Origin: Sphingomonas sp. A2-49 | Lineage (GTDB): Bacteria > Pseudomonadota > Alphaproteobacteria > Sphingomonadales > Sphingomonadaceae | Reading direction: 5' to 3' | Assembly: GCF_025548555.1 (NCBI RefSeq) | Contig: NZ_JAJLPA010000014.1 | Coordinates: 24,855-88,854 of the forward strand | Length of the DNA stretch: 64,000 bases | Shown here: positions 53,425 through 64,000 of the stretch, piece by piece | Layout: every line of letters begins with the position of its first letter | How positions within the stretch are numbered: position 1 is the stretch's first letter | Made by a program: the position numbers and the translations under genes | The notes under the pieces: model-generated | What the model saw: only the letters and a program-made list of their open reading frames with translations | Database searches by the model: none | What the model was told of the DNA's origin: nothing

Positions 53425-55944
53425 CTAGTAGATTCCGCCTTCCCTTTGCAAGAAATCGCTGTCGCGCGGCGCATTCGTCGCCCGCGCCGGTGCCGCGGTG
53501 GCGGTCGCCGCGGGGGTCGGGCCGCCGCGATGGATGGCGCGGCGCGGCTCGCTCTGCGGCTTGAACGCTTCCCAGATCACCCCCGCCTTGGGATCGGTAT
53601 CGGTCGGGAAGGTGCCGTAGACGGGCCGGCCGCTGCCGCGGTCGATGCGTACCATGCGGATCCCCGCCGGCGCGCGGAACGGCAGCTTTTCGAGGCCTTC
53701 GTAGGCCTTTACCGCGAATTCCTTGAAGATCGGCGCAGCGAAGGTGCCGCCCTGCGCATAGCCGCCAAGGTTGGTCGGCGTGTCGTAGCCGACGTACAGC
53801 CCGCCGACGAATTGCGGCGTGCCGCCCACGAACCAGACGTCGGTCGGGCCGGTCGTGGTGCCGGTCTTGCCGAACATCGGCCGGTCGAGGTCGCGCAGCA
53901 CCACCGCGGTGCCGCGCTGGATGACGCCTTCGGTGATATGCACCATCTGGTATGCGGTCATCGCGTCGATCACCTGGCGGGTGCGATCGCCCGGCCGCGG
54001 CATCGCCTTGCCGTTCCAGTCGCGGGCGTTGCAGCCGTCGCAGGCGCGCCAGTTCTCGGGCAGCACGACCTTGCCGTGGCGGTCCTGGACGAAGTCGATC
54101 AGCGTCGGGCTGTGCGCGCGGCCGTTGTTGGCCAGCGTCGCATAGGCGTTGACCATCCGGGTGACCGTGGTGACGCCGGCGCCCAGCGCATTGGCGAGAT
54201 AGGGCTGGTAATCGCCCACCCCCATCCGCTTCATCACGTCGACGACCTTGGGCATGCCCGTCGTCGCGGCGGCGCGGACGGTCATCAGGTTGCGCGACTG
54301 TTCGATGCCCCAGCGCATCGTATGCGGGCCGGCGGCGCGCATGTTGCCGAAGTTGCGGAAGCACTTCTGCCCCAGCCGCGCGCCCTGATAGACGCAGAAC
54401 GGGCCGTCGACGATGATCGACGCGGGGGTCATGCCGTTTTCGAGCGCGGCGGAATAGACGATCGGCTTGATCGTCGATCCGGGCTGGCGCAGCGCCTGCG
54501 TCGCGCGGTTGAATGCCTGCAACCGGCTGTCGAAGCCGCCCTGCATCGCCAGCACGCGGCCCGTCGCCGGCTCCTCGACGACGAAGCCGCCGGAAATCCT
54601 GGGCACGGACCGCAGGGCATAGACCCCGCCCTCCGGCGCGACCGCGATGATGTCGCCCGCCCTGATCGCCGCGAAGCTGGTGCCGCCCTTGCCACGCACC
54701 GGCATCTGCGCCGCCCGGCGCGGCAGCGTGCCGGTCTTGCCGTCGGCGAAGCCGATCGTCCACGCATCGCCGTCGCGCGCGATCGCGATCCCGGCGCGCC
54801 AGTCGCCGTAATCCACGCCGATGTTGGTGTTGAGCAGCGTCTGCAACCAGGCGTCACCGTCGATGTCCTTGTGCGTGATCGGCCCCGACCAGCCGCGCCC
54901 GCGGTCGTAGCGCAACAGGCCGTCGCGCAGCGCCTGCGCCGCCAGGTCCTGCAACCGCGTGTCGAGCGACGTGCGCACCCACAGGCCGCCGTCATAGACG
55001 CTGTACGGCCCGTCCGCCGCCTTTTCGCCGAACCGGCCGATCAGCTGGCGCCGCACCTCCTCGACGAAATAGCCGCCGACACGTTCGAACTTCGGCGTCC
55101 GGCGCAGGATCGTGCCGAGCGGCTCGGCCACCGCGGCGTCGTGCTGCGCCTGGCTGATGAAGCCGTTCTTAAGCATCTCGCGCAGCACATAGTCGCGCCG
55201 CGTCATCGCGCGGTCGGCGTGGCGCACCGGATCGTAGTTCGACGGCCCCTTGGGCAGGATCGCCAGATAGGCGAGCTGCGCCAGGTCGAGCTCGTCGAGT
55301 TCCTTGTCGAAATAGGCGTGCGCGGCCGCCTCCACCCCGAACGCGTTGCGTCCCAGCGCAATCTGGTTGAGGTACAGCTCGAGGATCTGCGGCTTGGTCA
55401 GCGCATCCTCGATCTTATAGGCGAGGATCGCCTCCTTGAGCTTGCGGGTCGGAGAATACTCGTTCCCGATCAACAGGTTCTTGGCCACCTGTTGCGTGAT
55501 GGTCGAACCGCCCTTGGCGCGGCGGCCGGTGCCGAACTTGCGCGCATAGTCGACCACCGCGCCGGCCAGCCCCGGATAGTCGACGCCGTGATGCTCGAAG
55601 AACGTCTTGTCCTCCGCCGCCAGAAACGCGCGCACCAGCAACGGCGGATATTCGGCGAACGACAGCTCGACACGCCGCTCGCGCGCGTAGGTCTGGATCG
55701 GCGTCCCGTCGACGCCGCGAACGTTGGTGGGCAGCGGCGGTTCGTAGGTGCGCAGCTGGTCGACCGAGGGCAACGTGCGCAGGATCGTCGCCCACAGCAC
55801 GCCGTACGCGATGGCGGCCAGCACCGCCAGCACCGCGAGTGCCTTGACCCACCACCGTCCCCAAGACCGGCGTAAGAGCCCGCCCGCGCCGCCGCGCTCG
55901 CGGAATGCGGTCGAACGATCGATGGGGGGGATGTCGGACGCCAT
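53425..55944 (-). CDS. mrcA: Penicillin-binding protein 1A (bifunctional)
   Basis: 839 residues. One N-terminal transmembrane helix (ALAVLAVLAAIAYGVLWATI). Glycosyltransferase motif 1 LAAEDKTFFEHHGVD with catalytic Glu111; GGSTITQQVAKNL next. Transpeptidase: Ser490 and Lys493 (GSTIKP), Lys693 (GKTGTT). Builds and cross-links peptidoglycan. ATG at 55944. Precedes prfB and the methyltransferase. Confidence 0.97.
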   Translation of the reverse strand: MASDIPPIDRSTAFRERGGAGGLLRRSWGRWWVKALAVLAVLAAIAYGVLWATILRTLPSVDQLRTYEPPLPTNVRGVDGTPIQTYARERRVELSFAEYPPLLVRAFLAAEDKTFFEHHGVDYPGLAGAVVDYARKFGTGRRAKGGSTITQQVAKNLLIGNEYSPTRKLKEAILAYKIEDALTKPQILELYLNQIALGRNAFGVEAAAHAYFDKELDELDLAQLAYLAILPKGPSNYDPVRHADRAMTRRDYVLREMLKNGFISQAQHDAAVAEPLGTILRRTPKFERVGGYFVEEVRRQLIGRFGEKAADGPYSVYDGGLWVRTSLDTRLQDLAAQALRDGLLRYDRGRGWSGPITHKDIDGDAWLQTLLNTNIGVDYGDWRAGIAIARDGDAWTIGFADGKTGTLPRRAAQMPVRGKGGTSFAAIRAGDIIAVAPEGGVYALRSVPRISGGFVVEEPATGRVLAMQGGFDSRLQAFNRATQALRQPGSTIKPIVYSAALENGMTPASIIVDGPFCVYQGARLGQKCFRNFGNMRAAGPHTMRWGIEQSRNLMTVRAAATTGMPKVVDVMKRMGVGDYQPYLANALGAGVTTVTRMVNAYATLANNGRAHSPTLIDFVQDRHGKVVLPENWRACDGCNARDWNGKAMPRPGDRTRQVIDAMTAYQMVHITEGVIQRGTAVVLRDLDRPMFGKTGTTTGPTDVWFVGGTPQFVGGLYVGYDTPTNLGGYAQGGTFAAPIFKEFAVKAYEGLEKLPFRAPAGIRMVRIDRGSGRPVYGTFPTDTDPKAGVIWEAFKPQSEPRRAIHRGGPTPAATATAAPARATNAPRDSDFLQREGGIY

Positions 55945-56004
55945 GCTACTGGATGCGCGTGTAGCAGGTTCGCGGGACGTTGCCAGCCTCGGGCCATCGC
56001 GACC

Positions 56005-56039
56005 GCGTGGCGTGGCGTAGCGTGGCGTGGCGTGGCGTC
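56005..56039. repeat. Pentamer tandem repeat GCGTG
   Basis: Seven units: five GCGTG plus GCGTA as unit 3 and GCGTC as unit 7. Located between divergent promoters of PBP1a and the M48 protease gene, not in a gene. Confidence 0.8.
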
Positions 56040-56134
56040 GCGCCGCCCCCGCTCACGCGGCGTTCACCCGGACATCCCCAAGGTTTCGTCGTGACCTCGC
56101 CCGCCCCCTCGCCTATGCTGCGCCGGTGCCAGCC

Positions 56135-57484
56135 ATGAAGCGCCTCGCCCTCGCCGCCATCGCCACGCTTCTCGCCGCGCAGCCGGCGCAGGCCCAGTCG
56201 ATCCTGCGCGATGCGGAGACGGAGGCGATGTTCGCCGACATGTCGGTGCCGCTGGTGAAGGCCGCCGGCCTGTCGCCCCGCGACGTCAAGGTCGTGCTCA
56301 TCAACGACGATTCGATCAACGCCTTCGTCGTCGGCGGCCAGACGGTCTACGTCCATTCGGGGCTGCTCCAGGCGGCGGTCAACGCCAACCAGGTGCAGGG
56401 CGTGATCGCGCACGAACTGGGGCATATCGCCGACGGCCACGTCGTGCTCGCCGACAACGGCATCAAGCCGGCGATGCACATCACCTTGCTGTCGATGGTC
56501 CTCGGCCTCGCCGCGGTCGCGGCCGGCGCGGGCGAGGCGGGCGCCGGGCTGATGGCGCTCGGCCAGTCCGCCGGCATGGCGAAATACCTGTCGTTCAGCC
56601 GCACGCAGGAATCGGCGGCCGACGCCGCCGGCGCGCGCTTCCTCACCACCGCGGGCATTACCGGCAAGGGCATGCTCAGCTTCTTCAAGACGTTGCAGCA
56701 GCAGGAATATCGTTACGGTGTCGAGAATATCGATCCGTTCATGCAGACGCATCCCCTGTCGGGCGAGCGGATCGCGCATCTGTCGGCGGACCTCCAGGCC
56801 TCGCCCGCGTGGAGCAAGCCCTCCGACCCCGCGCTGGAAGAACGCTTCCGCCGGGTGAAGGCGAAGCTGGAGGGCTATGTGCTGACGCCCGACCGGACGA
56901 TGAAGGACTTTCCCGACACCGATACCAGCATCTACGCGCATTATGCGCGCGCCTATGCCTGGCACAAGGCGGGCTATCCGGACAAGGCGGACGCCGAATC
57001 GCTTGCGCTGCTGAAGGCGGATCCGAACGACCCCTATTTCCAGGAGATCCGCGGCCAGATCCTGCTGGAGGCGGGGCGGCCGCGCGACGCGATCGCACCG
57101 CTGCGCGCGGCGACCGACGGGACGCGCAACAACCCGCTGATCGCCACCACCTTCGGCCACGCGCTGATCGCGACGGAGGACAAGGCGAACTATCCCGAGG
57201 CGATCCGGGTGCTGCGCGTCGCCACCGGCCGCGACGACGAGAATCCGTTCGCCTGGTACCAGCTCGGCACCGCCTACGAACTGACCGGCGACACCGCCCG
57301 CGCCGCGCTCGCCACCGCGGAACGCGCCAGCATGCAGGGCGATCACCGCACCGCCGCACAGAGCGCGCGCTACGCCCTCGCCAACATTCCCGCCAACACG
57401 TCCGACTGGATCCGCGCGCAGGACATCGCCATGGCCGCGCAGAACGACATGGACGACAACCCCAAGAAGTATAAGAAACGTTGA
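56135..57484 (+). CDS. M48-family metalloprotease with TPR C-terminus (BepA-like)
   Basis: 449 residues. Signal peptide MKRLALAAIATLLAAQPAQA. Zinc motif VIAHELGHIADGH (His93, Glu94, His97), third ligand in TQESAADAAGARF. C-terminal TPR repeats (AEARAYAWHKAG-like; about 290-440), similar to BepA/YfgC, which degrades stalled LptD and BAM substrates. ATG at 56135. Stop overlaps the DsbA gene by TTGA. Confidence 0.92.
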   Translation: MKRLALAAIATLLAAQPAQAQSILRDAETEAMFADMSVPLVKAAGLSPRDVKVVLINDDSINAFVVGGQTVYVHSGLLQAAVNANQVQGVIAHELGHIADGHVVLADNGIKPAMHITLLSMVLGLAAVAAGAGEAGAGLMALGQSAGMAKYLSFSRTQESAADAAGARFLTTAGITGKGMLSFFKTLQQQEYRYGVENIDPFMQTHPLSGERIAHLSADLQASPAWSKPSDPALEERFRRVKAKLEGYVLTPDRTMKDFPDTDTSIYAHYARAYAWHKAGYPDKADAESLALLKADPNDPYFQEIRGQILLEAGRPRDAIAPLRAATDGTRNNPLIATTFGHALIATEDKANYPEAIRVLRVATGRDDENPFAWYQLGTAYELTGDTARAALATAERASMQGDHRTAAQSARYALANIPANTSDWIRAQDIAMAAQNDMDDNPKKYKKR

Positions 57485-58194
57485 AAAACAGCATATTGCT
57501 CGCCGTTGCAAGCCTCGGCGTCGTGATCGGGGCGGCCGCCGTCTGGAGCTACGACCACTTCGCCGCTCCCGGCGGGCCCGACCGGGTCCGGATCGAACGC
57601 GTCGTCCACGATTACGTGCTCGCGCATCCCGAGATCATCCCGCAGGCGATGCAGCGTCTTCAGGACCGCCAGTCGGGCGAGCTGGTCGCCGCCAATCGCG
57701 CCGCGATCACCACGCCGTTCGGCAGCGCCTGGGCCGGCAATCCAAAGGGCGACGTCACGCTGGTCGAATATTTCGACTACAATTGCGGCTATTGCCGCGC
57801 CTCGCTGCCGATGATCGCCGACCTGTTGCGCCGCGATCCCAAGCTGCGCGTCGTCTATCGCGACCTGCCGATCCTGTCGGACGAAAGCCGCGTCGCCGCG
57901 CGCGCCAGCCTCGCCGCGGCGCAGCAGGGCAGGTTCCAGGGCTTCCACGACGCGCTCTACGCCGGCGGCCCGGTCAGCGACGCCTCGATCCGGGCGGCGG
58001 CGGCGAAGGCGGGGGTGTCGCTCGCCGCGATCGACACCGCGCGCGTCGATGCCGAGATCGCCAACAACATGCAGACCGCGGCGAAGCTCGGCATGAACGG
58101 CACGCCCAGCTGGGTGATCGGCGACCGCATCCTGTCCGGCGCGCTCCCGATCGAGGAGATCGAACGGGCCATCGCGGCGGCACGGGGGACGTAA
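57481..58194 (+). CDS. DsbA-family thiol-disulfide protein
   Basis: 237 residues. Signal anchor (MKNSILLAVASLGVVIGAAA). Thioredoxin fold with helical insert; active site NCGYC, Cys102 and Cys105; cis-Pro in NGTPSWVIGD. TTG start at 57481 overlaps the M48 stop as TTGA. Periplasmic. The CGYC pair is closer to ScsC/DsbG-like proteins than to DsbA CPHC. Redox direction (oxidase or isomerase) unknown. Confidence 0.92.
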   Translation: MKNSILLAVASLGVVIGAAAVWSYDHFAAPGGPDRVRIERVVHDYVLAHPEIIPQAMQRLQDRQSGELVAANRAAITTPFGSAWAGNPKGDVTLVEYFDYNCGYCRASLPMIADLLRRDPKLRVVYRDLPILSDESRVAARASLAAAQQGRFQGFHDALYAGGPVSDASIRAAAAKAGVSLAAIDTARVDAEIANNMQTAAKLGMNGTPSWVIGDRILSGALPIEEIERAIAAARGT

Positions 58195-58198
58195 ATCG

Positions 58199-58326
58199 TT
58201 CCTCCCCGGCACGGGGAGGGGGACCGTTCGCGCAGCGAATGGTGGAGGGGGGCCTCCGCGCGCGTCGCGGCCGTACCCCCCCTCCGTCACCGCTACGCGG
58301 CGCCACCTTCCCGTGCCGGGGAGGAA
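58199..58326. repeat. 128-bp intergenic palindromic element
   Basis: Outer arms TTCCTCCCCGGCACGGGGAG(G) at 58199-58219 and their complement at 58306-58326 match at 20 of 21 positions. An inner inverted pair, GGTGGAGGGGG and CCCCCTCCGTCACC, lies inside. Sits between the DsbA-like and ABC ATPase genes. Confidence 0.85.
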
Positions 58327-58392
58327 CCGCGGTTCACAACCCCTAGCGATCCCCCACCCCGCCCCCTATCTCCCGCGCAACCGGGGGACCCA

Positions 58393-59322
<930 letters not shown>

Positions 59323-59353
59323 CCGGCACGACTTTCCGAAGGGGCGCGCGCGC

Positions 59354-60115
59354 ATGAACCTCCATGGCGTCTGGGCGATCTATCGCTTCGAAATGGCGCG
59401 CGCGCTGCGCACGCTCTGGCAGAGCCTCGTCGCGCCGGTGCTGACGACCAGCCTGTATTTCATCGTCTTCGGCGGCGCGATCGGCAGCCGCATGCAGACC
59501 GTCGACGGCGTCGGCTACGGCAGCTTCATCGTCCCCGGCCTCATCATGCTGTCGCTGCTGACGCAGAGCGTCGGCAACGCGTCGATCGGCATCTACTTCC
59601 CCAAGTTCACCGGCACGATCTTCGAATTGCTGTCGGCGCCGGTGTCGGCGATGGAGATGGTGCTGGGCTATGTCGGCGCGGCGGCGACCAAGTCGGTCGT
59701 GCTGGGCGTCATCATCCTCGCGACATCGGCCTTCTTCGTACCGATCCGGGTGCTGCACCCCGGCGCGATGGTGGCGTTCCTGCTGCTCACCGCGATCGCG
59801 TTCAGCCTGTTCGGCTTCATCCTCGGTATCTGGGCGAAGAGCTTCGAACAGCTCAACTTCGTGCCCATGCTCTTGATAACGCCCCTGACGTTCCTCGGTG
59901 GCAGCTTCTATTCGATCGACATGCTGCCGCCGGCGTGGCGGACGGTCAGCCTGTTCAACCCGGTCGTCTACCTCGTCAGCGGCTTCCGCTGGAGCTTCTT
60001 CGGCAAGGGCGACGTCGACATCGCGGTCAGCCTCGGCGTGACGCTGGGGTTCCTCGTCGCCTGCCTCGCGGTGATCGCGTGGATCTTCAAGAGCGGCTGG
60101 CGTCTGAAGAACTGA
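59354..60115 (+). CDS. ABC-2 type transporter permease
   Basis: 253 residues, six transmembrane helices. Typical ABC2_membrane motif [16 protein letters not shown] near residue 35, [20 protein letters not shown] near 190. ATG at 59354 with GAAGGGG upstream. Works with the ATPase before it. Its 3' end overlaps the opposite-strand CPBP gene by 29 bases. Confidence 0.94.
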   Translation: MNLHGVWAIYRFEMARALRTLWQSLVAPVLTTSLYFIVFGGAIGSRMQTVDGVGYGSFIVPGLIMLSLLTQSVGNASIGIYFPKFTGTIFELLSAPVSAMEMVLGYVGAAATKSVVLGVIILATSAFFVPIRVLHPGAMVAFLLLTAIAFSLFGFILGIWAKSFEQLNFVPMLLITPLTFLGGSFYSIDMLPPAWRTVSLFNPVVYLVSGFRWSFFGKGDVDIAVSLGVTLGFLVACLAVIAWIFKSGWRLKN

Positions 60116-60824
60116 CCCGCCGTCGCCGCAGCCGTGCACTCAGCGCCGGTCGCAGCACCAGCGCGTTGAGGTCGGTCAGCACATGGACCGCGATCGACAA
60201 GAACAGCGCGCCGCTGCCCATGTACAGCGCGGCGAGCAGCCCGCCGCCGACGAACGTCGCCGCGATCCCGGCCGGCCCCTGATAGCGGTGCATCGCCGCG
60301 AAGGCGATCGTGGCGAGAACCGTCCCCGCCGTCCCCGAACCGGTGCCGAGCGCGACGATCAGGGGCAGCCACAGCCGGTAGAACAGCTCCTCCGCGATCC
60401 CCGCCGACACCGCCAGCACCGCGGCGGGCCACAGGTCGGCATCGCTGGCCGGCATGATCGATCGGGCGTCGCCCGCGGTCCACGGCGCCCTGCCCCGCCG
60501 CGCCCGCCACCACGTCAGTACGAGCCCCAGCACGCTGCCGCCGCCCAGCCCGACCATCACCAGCAAAGGCCCGATGGAGCCGGGCGGCACGCCCGCCGCC
60601 TGCGCCAGCGGCAGGAATGCGTCCGGCAGCCGCGCGATCCCGCCGATCTGCCCGATCGCAAGCAGCCCGATCAGTGCCGGGACGCCGTAGCCCAGCCACA
60701 GCGATACCGCCCAGCGCAGGTGCCGCGCCCGCAGCGCGGGCCGCGGCGGCGCGAACATCCGCCCCCGCCACAGCAGCACGCCCTGATAGGCGAGCGTCAG
60801 GACCATGAGGACGGGGACGAGCAT
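60087..60824 (-). CDS. CPBP-family intramembrane metalloprotease
   Basis: 245 residues, about seven transmembrane helices. Family motifs [10 protein letters not shown] (EExxxR), FAAMHRYQG (FxxxH) and HVLTDLNAL (HxxxB). These proteins process membrane substrates or confer bacteriocin resistance in other bacteria. Overlaps the ABC permease tail by 29 bases. Basic C-terminal tail ([15 protein letters not shown]). Confidence 0.88.
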   Translation of the reverse strand: MLVPVLMVLTLAYQGVLLWRGRMFAPPRPALRARHLRWAVSLWLGYGVPALIGLLAIGQIGGIARLPDAFLPLAQAAGVPPGSIGPLLVMVGLGGGSVLGLVLTWWRARRGRAPWTAGDARSIMPASDADLWPAAVLAVSAGIAEELFYRLWLPLIVALGTGSGTAGTVLATIAFAAMHRYQGPAGIAATFVGGGLLAALYMGSGALFLSIAVHVLTDLNALVLRPALSARLRRRRVSSSDASRS

Positions 60825-61108
60825 GCAGCGGTCCTAGCGCACGTGCGCGCGATCGCCACCCGCTCGCTGACCCGCCGCATGATGGCTGGGGGGGTGTCGA
60901 CGCGAGCGCGAAGGCGCCCCCGCCTCCATCCGCCCTGCCGCCCTGATGGCGCATGGCGACGCTTGCAACTGGGGTCCGGCCACTATCGACGAACGACAGC
61001 TCCCGCCTCGGTCGCCATCACCCCGCTGGCGCCCGGCGGTCGCCGGTGCGGCCCATCCCCGGGACGCCGCAGCGATGGCGGATTTATCACCGCGCACCGC
61101 CGCCCCAC

Positions 61109-62071
<963 letters not shown>

Positions 62072-62250
62072 GCGGTTACCCTCTGTTTAACGTGTATAAC
62101 AAAGCGATACGCGCGTGGCGCCGGATTGTCGAGCGACAAGCGCCGCGCGGTTGGCGGGGTGCCGGGACCGGTCGCGCCCTCACGTCGCCGCGAAGGCCGG
62201 GACCCGGGAGGGACGGGCCCTCCGCTCATCGCCGGCGCTTGCAATCCGGA

Positions 62251-62268
62251 CCCCGGCCTTCGCCGGGG
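62251..62268. repeat. REP-like hairpin CCCCGGC-CTTC-GCCGGGG
   Basis: Perfect 7-bp stem with a 4-base loop, in the gap between dapD and glpX. It also forms part of a larger inverted pair CGAAGGCCGGG (62191-62201) and CCCGGCCTTCG (62252-62262). Confidence 0.7.
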
Positions 62269-62301
62269 TTGAGCGCTATCCGTATGCCGCGCCCGGCCGG
62301 T

Positions 62302-63114
62302 TCAGTCGCGGAGCAGCTCGTTGATGCTGGTCTTGCTGCGCGTCTGGGCGTCGACGCGCTTGACGATGACCGCGCAATAGAGCGCGGGCTTGCCGTCGCC
62401 CCCGCCGGTCGATCCCGGCACCACCACGGCATAGGGCGGCACCTCGCCCTTGAACACCTCGCCGGTGGCGCGATCGACGATCTTGGTCGACGCGCCCAGA
62501 TAGACGCCCATCGACAGCACCGCGCCCTCGCCGACGCGCACGCCCTCGGCCACCTCGGCGCGTGCGCCGATGAACGCACCATCGCCGATGATGACGGGAT
62601 CGGCCTGCAACGGTTCGAGCACGCCGCCGATGCCCGCGCCGCCCGACAGGTGGACGTTGCGGCCGATCTGCGCGCAGCTGCCGACCGTCGCCCAGGTGTC
62701 GACCATCGTGCCCTCGCCGACATGGGCGCCGATGTTTACGAAGCTCGGCATCAGGATCGCGCCCTTGCCGATGAAGGCGCCGCGGCGCACGACGCTGCCC
62801 GGCACCGCGCGGAAGCCGGCCGTGCGGAACGCCGCCTCGTCCCAGTCGGCGAACTTCAGCGGCACCTTGTCGAAATGGCCCGATGGCATCACGACATTGT
62901 CGTTGAGGCGGAAGCTCAGCAGCACCGCCTTCTTGAGCCACTGGTTGACCCGCCAGCCGCCCGCGCCGTCGGGTTCGGCGACGCGCGCCTCGCCGGCATC
63001 GAGCAGCGCCAGCGCCGCCTCCACCGCGTCGCGGACCGCGCCGGTGGTGCCGAAGCCGAGCGCGGCGCGATCCTCCCACGCGGTGTCGATGACGGTCGCC
63101 AGATCCTGGCTCAT
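62302..63114 (-). CDS. dapD: Tetrahydrodipicolinate N-succinyltransferase
   Basis: 270 residues. Lysine/diaminopimelate pathway. Left-handed beta helix with hexapeptide repeats ([40 protein letters not shown]). Substrate motif [20 protein letters not shown] at the N-terminus. ATG at 63114 overlaps the HAD stop by ATGA. Confidence 0.96.
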   Translation of the reverse strand: MSQDLATVIDTAWEDRAALGFGTTGAVRDAVEAALALLDAGEARVAEPDGAGGWRVNQWLKKAVLLSFRLNDNVVMPSGHFDKVPLKFADWDEAAFRTAGFRAVPGSVVRRGAFIGKGAILMPSFVNIGAHVGEGTMVDTWATVGSCAQIGRNVHLSGGAGIGGVLEPLQADPVIIGDGAFIGARAEVAEGVRVGEGAVLSMGVYLGASTKIVDRATGEVFKGEVPPYAVVVPGSTGGGDGKPALYCAVIVKRVDAQTRSKTSINELLRD

Positions 63115-63776
63115 GATGCCTCCATGATGTGCTGCAGCCACGGCGCGAGGTCGTGGACGGTGAAGTCGATATGGTCGCGCGCCGCCTCGGGCCCCTGTTC
63201 GGAGCCGTTGTCGACCCAGATCGTGGTCATCCCGATCGCCTTGGCGGGGGCGAGGTTGCGCGCCATGTCCTCGAAAAAGGCGGCGCGCGTCGGCGCGATG
63301 CCGAACGCCGCGCACAGGCCGGCGTAGGCGGACGGATGCGGCTTGGGGACGAGGTCCATCGCATGGATGTCGTGGATCGCCTCGAAGCTTTCGCCGAGGC
63401 CGATGCGGTCGAGCACCTTGAGGGCGTAGGGCTTGTCGCCGTTGGTGAAGACCAGCTTGCGGCCCGGCAATCGCGCGATGGCGGCGGCGAGCGGCGCGTC
63501 CTCCTCCAGCACGTCCATCTCGACGTCGTGCACCTCGGCCAGGAAATCGTGCGGATCGACGCCGTGATCGGCCATCAGCCCGGTCAGCGTCGTACCGTGG
63601 CGGTGGAAATAGTCCTTCTGCACGACCCGCGCCTCCGCCTCCGGCAGGCCGAGGCGGCGCGCGACATAGGCGGTCATCCGTGCGTCGATCCGCGCAAACA
63701 GGTTGGCGCGCGCCGGATACAGCGTATTGTCGAGGTCGAAGATCCAGGTGTCGATCGAGGCAAGGCGGGCGTGCAT
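63111..63776 (-). CDS. HAD-family pyrimidine 5'-nucleotidase (SDT1-like)
   Basis: 221 residues. HAD motif [10 protein letters not shown] (Asp14, Asp16), motif [18 protein letters not shown], motif III about Lys151 and motif [13 protein letters not shown]. Dephosphorylates a small phosphate, likely UMP-class nucleotides. ATG at 63776; followed by dapD, overlapping ATGA. A conserved partnership with lysine synthesis is not known to me. Confidence 0.9.
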   Translation of the reverse strand: MHARLASIDTWIFDLDNTLYPARANLFARIDARMTAYVARRLGLPEAEARVVQKDYFHRHGTTLTGLMADHGVDPHDFLAEVHDVEMDVLEEDAPLAAAIARLPGRKLVFTNGDKPYALKVLDRIGLGESFEAIHDIHAMDLVPKPHPSAYAGLCAAFGIAPTRAAFFEDMARNLAPAKAIGMTTIWVDNGSEQGPEAARDHIDFTVHDLAPWLQHIMEAS

Positions 63777-63899
63777 GCCCGGCGCGTCTAGGCGGCCCGC
63801 ACCGCCGGCACAAGGCGACGCGCGCGCTTTCCGGGGGCCCGTGGATTAAGTGACTGGAAAGCGATCGTCCGATAGGACGACGGAACAGGTGGAAGGGGG

Positions 63900-64000
63900 A
63901 TGATGCGGGCGACGCGCTGGTTACTGAACGGTGTCGCGACGGGCGCCGCGCTCGGCGTCGCCGCGTGCGGTGGCGCCGGCGGCGGCGTCAACGGCACCCC
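63900..64000 (+). CDS. Lipoprotein, 5' end only
   Basis: Begins [20 protein letters not shown] with lipobox LGVAAC (Cys near residue 23), then a Gly-rich run and NGT. RBS GGAAGGGGG directly before the ATG at 63900. Truncated by the window end, so product unknown. Confidence 0.7.
   Translation, partial: MMRATRWLLNGVATGAALGVAACGGAGGGVNGT

Noticed and set aside
56005..56039. Short CRISPR-like array
   Set aside because: The repeat unit is five bases with no spacers; it is a simple tandem repeat.
58199..58326. tRNA or other structured RNA gene
   Set aside because: The arms pair end to end and lack tRNA landmarks; repeat-type palindrome fits better.

Overview
The window looks like a chromosomal segment of a high-GC alphaproteobacterium, most probably a sphingomonad (Sphingomonas or a close relative). 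This rests on recognising the protein families (BamF-type lipoprotein next to lspA, OPT transporter, FeS-type bacterial photolyase, A-type Fe-S carrier beside exonuclease III), on the GC-rich codon usage, and on intergenic palindromes beginning CGTCACCCCGG. There is no rRNA, tRNA, insertion sequence, prophage or CRISPR array. Coding density is high and ten neighbouring gene pairs share a 4-base start/stop overlap (ATGA, GTGA or TTGA).

Layout. 0-4.1 kb: end of an RND efflux pump (permease cut by the window edge) and its outer-membrane lipoprotein channel, then a GNAT acetyltransferase. 4.9-10.3 kb: small, poorly characterised genes that look like a stress/envelope block (phasin-like protein, small ORFs, a three-gene run with a winged-helix protein and a membrane protein, a membrane-anchored LuxR-type regulator, an L,D-transpeptidase, a GAF protein); two of the small genes have upstream motifs resembling EcfG general-stress promoters. 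10.5-13.9 kb: aconitase with a clear terminator, then a small secreted DUF2141 protein. 14-20.3 kb, minus strand: M13 peptidase, APC permease and MTA phosphorylase; then the A-type Fe-S carrier, exonuclease III and a secreted beta-strand-rich protein. 20.6-27.7 kb: M23 peptidase, 2OG-Fe(II) oxygenase, M20 amidohydrolase, HerA/YjgR-type ATPase, DegP protease. 27.8-31.3 kb: HflK-HflC, Mrp/ApbC ATPase, CoA-binding protein. 31.3-35.9 kb: two small secreted Cys-motif proteins, homoserine dehydrogenase, OPT transporter and a possible 56-residue protein. 36-43.9 kb: GT4 glycosyltransferase plus GH130 protein; queF and a (6-4) photolyase-like gene back to back; sseA-metC.

43.9-49 kb: two copies of a REP-like element, then ribF-ileS-lspA-bamF. 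49-58.2 kb: a TonB_C-like secreted protein, thyA-folA, a RadC-type JAB protein, PBP1a-prfB-lipoprotein methyltransferase, and an M48 metalloprotease-DsbA pair. 58.2-64 kb: a 128-bp palindromic repeat, an ABC exporter, a CPBP protease, glpX, HAD phosphatase-dapD, and the start of a lipoprotein gene.

Taken together the window is mainly core metabolism (TCA, lysine/threonine/methionine, folate/thymidylate, riboflavin, queuosine) plus many envelope quality-control functions (DegP, HflKC, M48, DsbA-like, LspA, BamF, PBP1a, M23, L,D-transpeptidase). No clearly new multi-gene system is visible. The most unusual items are the Gly/Thr repeat in an efflux-channel surface loop, the lipoprotein methyltransferase, hairpins overlapping translation starts, the REP-like elements, the paired small Cys proteins and the GT4-GH130 pair.
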